Below, piece by piece: positions 5,901-7,595 of a stretch of 7,595 nucleotides of DNA. The position numbers were made by a program, and so were the translations under genes. Source of the stretch: GCA-2718595 sp963935005. GTDB lineage: Bacteria > Gemmatimonadota > Gemmatimonadetes > Longimicrobiales > Gaopeijiaceae. The DNA lies in the NCBI GenBank assembly GCA_963935005.1, contig CAWWAX010000076.1, forward strand, positions 1-7,595, written 5' to 3'. How positions within the stretch are numbered: the stretch's first letter is position 1; each line of letters begins with the position of its first letter. A model generated the notes under the pieces. The model did no database searches. It was given only the letters and a program-made list of their open reading frames with translations, and was not told where the DNA came from.

Positions 5901-5907
5901 AGGAAGG
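5901..5907 (+). promoter_or_regulatory. Shine-Dalgarno for the GTG-initiated hydrolase
   Basis: AGGAAGG sits 4 bp before the GTG at 5912 (8 bp measured from AGGA to GTG 5912). It decides the start: the nearby ATG at 5894 runs into TAG after one codon, and the reading from GTG begins directly with an export signal. This is the clearest ribosome-binding site in the window. Confidence 0.75.
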
Positions 5908-5911
5908 CCCA

Positions 5912-7336
5912 GTGACTCATCGTTGTGCGCTTGCTCTCTTCGCATGGCTCCTCTTTTTCAATAGCGCTTCGGGTCAAAGTTATCCCCAAACAGAACTCAC
6001 TGATCAGGTCGATGAACTGTTCTCGCAGTGGGACCAAGAAAATGCGCCCGGCGCAACTATCGGGATCTATCAGGACGGAGAGATTGTCTATACTCAGGGC
6101 TATGGAACGGCTAATCTCGATCACAACATCCCCCTAACTCCTGGTTCGGTTCTCCGGATCGGATCCATTTCCAAACAGTTCATGGCCATGTGTGTGGCCA
6201 TATTGGCCGAGCAGGGAAAGCTGTCCTTGGACGATGACATCCGGATGTACCTCCTTGAAATGCCCGACTACGAAAAACCCGTCACCATAAGGCACCTGTT
6301 GCACCATACCAGTGGAATCCGCGAGTATCTCGCACTGGTCAGTCTAGCTGGAAAACCTGAGGGTGGCGTGTTTGGTTATACTGCAAAAGAACTTGTGGAA
6401 ATGCTTTCTAGACAGAAGGCACTCAATTTCGAGCCTGGCAGTCAGTTCTCGTATACCAATTCCGGGTATTTCCTGCTCGCCGAAATCGTTACACGGGTCA
6501 GTGGCATGAAAGCCAGTGCATTCGCAGCCCAGCAAGTTTTCGGGCCACTCGGAATGACCAGCACCCAGTTCTATGACGATCGCAACGCTATCATTCCTAA
6601 CAGGGCGTTCGGCTATTCACCCAAATCTGGCGGTGGCTACAGCCTCGATATCCTGCGTTCAGACGTGATCGGAGATCTGGGAGTCATCACAACGGTAGAA
6701 GATTTTCTTAAGTGGGATCAAAACTTTTATGGGAATCGCCTGGGCGCTGGAACCGACGATTTGATTGACACCATGTTCACACGGGGACGCACCAATGAGG
6801 GTGAGGAGCTCGACTATGCACTGGGCGTGACCTTCGGTTCTTACCGCGGTCTGAACACAATGGGTCACGGAGGATCGGCCGTCGGATACCGAGCGGAATT
6901 TCTGCAATTCCCAGACCAACGTTTCTCAGTCGTCATCCTCTCTAATGTGAGTTCATTTCAACCAGGAATGATGGTACAAAAGGTCGCCGACCTCTATCTG
7001 GATGATCAGTTCACAGAGCCAAGCCCCACGAACGACCCAGAAGAAACCCGATCCGAAATATCTGAACCCTACCAACAATCAAAGCTAGACTTGAGAGATT
7101 TCGTCGGAGACTTCTACAGCGATGAACTCGATGTTGTGTACTCACTGAGTTTGGAAGGGAACAACCTTTATCTGGAACTGCGGGGAAATACTTCCGAGTT
7201 GGCCCCGCACTCGGAAGACCGACTCAATTGGGGTAGCCGTGATCTGATTTTCTCACGGGACGAAGATGCTGATGTTTTTGGCTTTAGAATCAATGTTGGT
7301 GAAATACAGGGCCTGGAGTTTTTGAAACTTAACTAG
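5912..7336 (+). CDS. Secreted class-C beta-lactamase-family serine hydrolase
   Basis: 474-residue exported serine hydrolase of the beta-lactamase/penicillin-binding-protein-like family (class C, esterase or peptidase type). Residues 1-21 form a Sec signal peptide with a hydrophobic core (A6-F16) and likely cleavage after ASG (19-21). The catalytic domain spans about 30-365. It has the SxxK motif S85-I-S-K88, the YxN motif Y181-T-N183, and the third-box equivalent HGG at 319-321. A linker with many Asp, Glu, Pro and Ser residues (367-390) leads to a C-terminal beta-rich domain (about 395-474) common in bacterial relatives. Substrate cannot be predicted: beta-lactamase, D-aminopeptidase and esterase activities all occur in the family. 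The start is GTG. It follows hmgA by 33 bp and may share its transcript. Confidence 0.92.
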   Translation: MTHRCALALFAWLLFFNSASGQSYPQTELTDQVDELFSQWDQENAPGATIGIYQDGEIVYTQGYGTANLDHNIPLTPGSVLRIGSISKQFMAMCVAILAEQGKLSLDDDIRMYLLEMPDYEKPVTIRHLLHHTSGIREYLALVSLAGKPEGGVFGYTAKELVEMLSRQKALNFEPGSQFSYTNSGYFLLAEIVTRVSGMKASAFAAQQVFGPLGMTSTQFYDDRNAIIPNRAFGYSPKSGGGYSLDILRSDVIGDLGVITTVEDFLKWDQNFYGNRLGAGTDDLIDTMFTRGRTNEGEELDYALGVTFGSYRGLNTMGHGGSAVGYRAEFLQFPDQRFSVVILSNVSSFQPGMMVQKVADLYLDDQFTEPSPTNDPEETRSEISEPYQQSKLDLRDFVGDFYSDELDVVYSLSLEGNNLYLELRGNTSELAPHSEDRLNWGSRDLIFSRDEDADVFGFRINVGEIQGLEFLKLN

Positions 7337-7355
7337 GGCCATTAGTGACCTAGTT
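7331..7355. repeat. 7-bp inverted repeat spanning both convergent stop codons
   Basis: aactagg (7331-7337) and cctagtt (7349-7355) are perfect inverted repeats with an 11-bp centre. The left arm contains the TAG stop of the hydrolase; the right arm contains the TAG stop of the opposite-strand membrane protein. A hairpin could form in both transcripts. No T run follows on either strand, so it is at best a weak bidirectional terminator. Confidence 0.4.
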
Positions 7356-7595
7356 CCCCAATCCATCACCATCGCCAATAAGTAAGGCTATGAATCCAAC
7401 TACCAAAACCAATCCTCCCAGAAGTATCCCACCCACAACAGCAAAAGGACTCCATCCATCGCCAGTGTCCCCGGACCAAACCTCAAACTGCACGATGTCG
7501 TCTATTGGCACCGACAGATTGTCCACAGACACAATCTGAGTACCCTTCACAGACGGAGAGTACAACAAATATTGGGTCCTATCCTCAGTCGTAAT
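7350..7595 (-). CDS. Hypothetical membrane protein, C-terminal part
   Basis: The frame stays open to the right edge of the window, so this is the last 81 residues of a longer gene whose start lies outside. A TTG at 7566-7568 is in frame, but coding potential continues upstream, so I do not treat it as the start. The visible part begins with a short beta-rich stretch (ITTEDRTQYLLYSP... to ...SVPIDDIVQFEVW). It ends with one strongly hydrophobic helix, FAVVGGILLGG through VGFIALLIG, and a short Gly/Asp-rich tail (GDGDGLGN). A C-terminal membrane anchor after a small soluble domain is the likely topology. I do not recognise the family; similar small beta domains followed by a TM helix occur in uncharacterised Bacteroidota proteins. 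It converges on the hydrolase gene with a 13-bp gap. Confidence 0.65.
   Translation of the reverse strand: MTTEDRTQYLLYSPSVKGTQIVSVDNLSVPIDDIVQFEVWSGDTGDGWSPFAVVGGILLGGLVLVVGFIALLIGDGDGLGN

Noticed and set aside
5687..6124. 145-codon minus-strand frame over the end of hmgA and the start of the hydrolase.
   Set aside because: It lies opposite two well-supported genes, has no recognisable domain, and would span their junction.

Overview
The window looks like a chromosomal segment of a free-living bacterium. It carries a dense minus-strand array of 17 tRNA genes (7-1926), then a tyrosine/phenylalanine catabolic cluster through homogentisate (2014-5878), then a secreted serine hydrolase (5912-7336) and the 3' end of a membrane protein gene (7350-7595). 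No tRNA encodes its 3' CCA, three of the five protein genes show weak or no Shine-Dalgarno sequence, and the homogentisate dioxygenase is the short form (391 residues). Together these suggest Bacteroidota or a relative such as the Rhodothermota/Balneolota. That placement is inferred from general family knowledge and is low-confidence. Base composition is roughly even.

tRNA region. In transcription order (right to left) the genes are fMet(CAT), Phe(GAA), Trp(CCA), Glu(TTC), Asp(GTC), Ala(GGC), Leu(CAG), Leu(AAG), Arg(ACG), Val(GAC), Ala(CGC), Thr(CGT), Gln(CTG), Ser(GCT), Ser(GGA), Pro(CGG) and Ser(CGA). Each was folded by eye, with acceptor stem, anticodon stem/loop and discriminator base checked. 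A sigma-70-like promoter lies just upstream of the initiator tRNA gene. Two hairpins followed by T runs lie between the initiator gene and tRNA-Phe, so the initiator may be a separate transcript. The array is rich in C34 and G34 anticodons and includes the unusual tRNA-Leu(AAG).

Catabolic region. fahA (fumarylacetoacetase, minus) diverges from hpd and hmgA (4-hydroxyphenylpyruvate dioxygenase and homogentisate 1,2-dioxygenase, plus). These give three of the four steps from 4-hydroxyphenylpyruvate to fumarate and acetoacetate. The maleylacetoacetate isomerase is not in the window. The 181-bp divergent gap holds two adjacent CTAT...ATAG palindromes that could be an operator.

Right part. A GTG-initiated gene with a clear Shine-Dalgarno encodes an exported class-C beta-lactamase-like hydrolase. 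It follows hmgA after 33 bp and may be co-transcribed, but has no obvious link to tyrosine breakdown. It converges on a membrane-protein gene cut by the window edge. I found no mobile element, CRISPR array, toxin-antitoxin or defence module. The most unusual points are the tRNA-Leu(AAG), the tandem terminators inside the tRNA array, and the structured, unassigned segment beside them.
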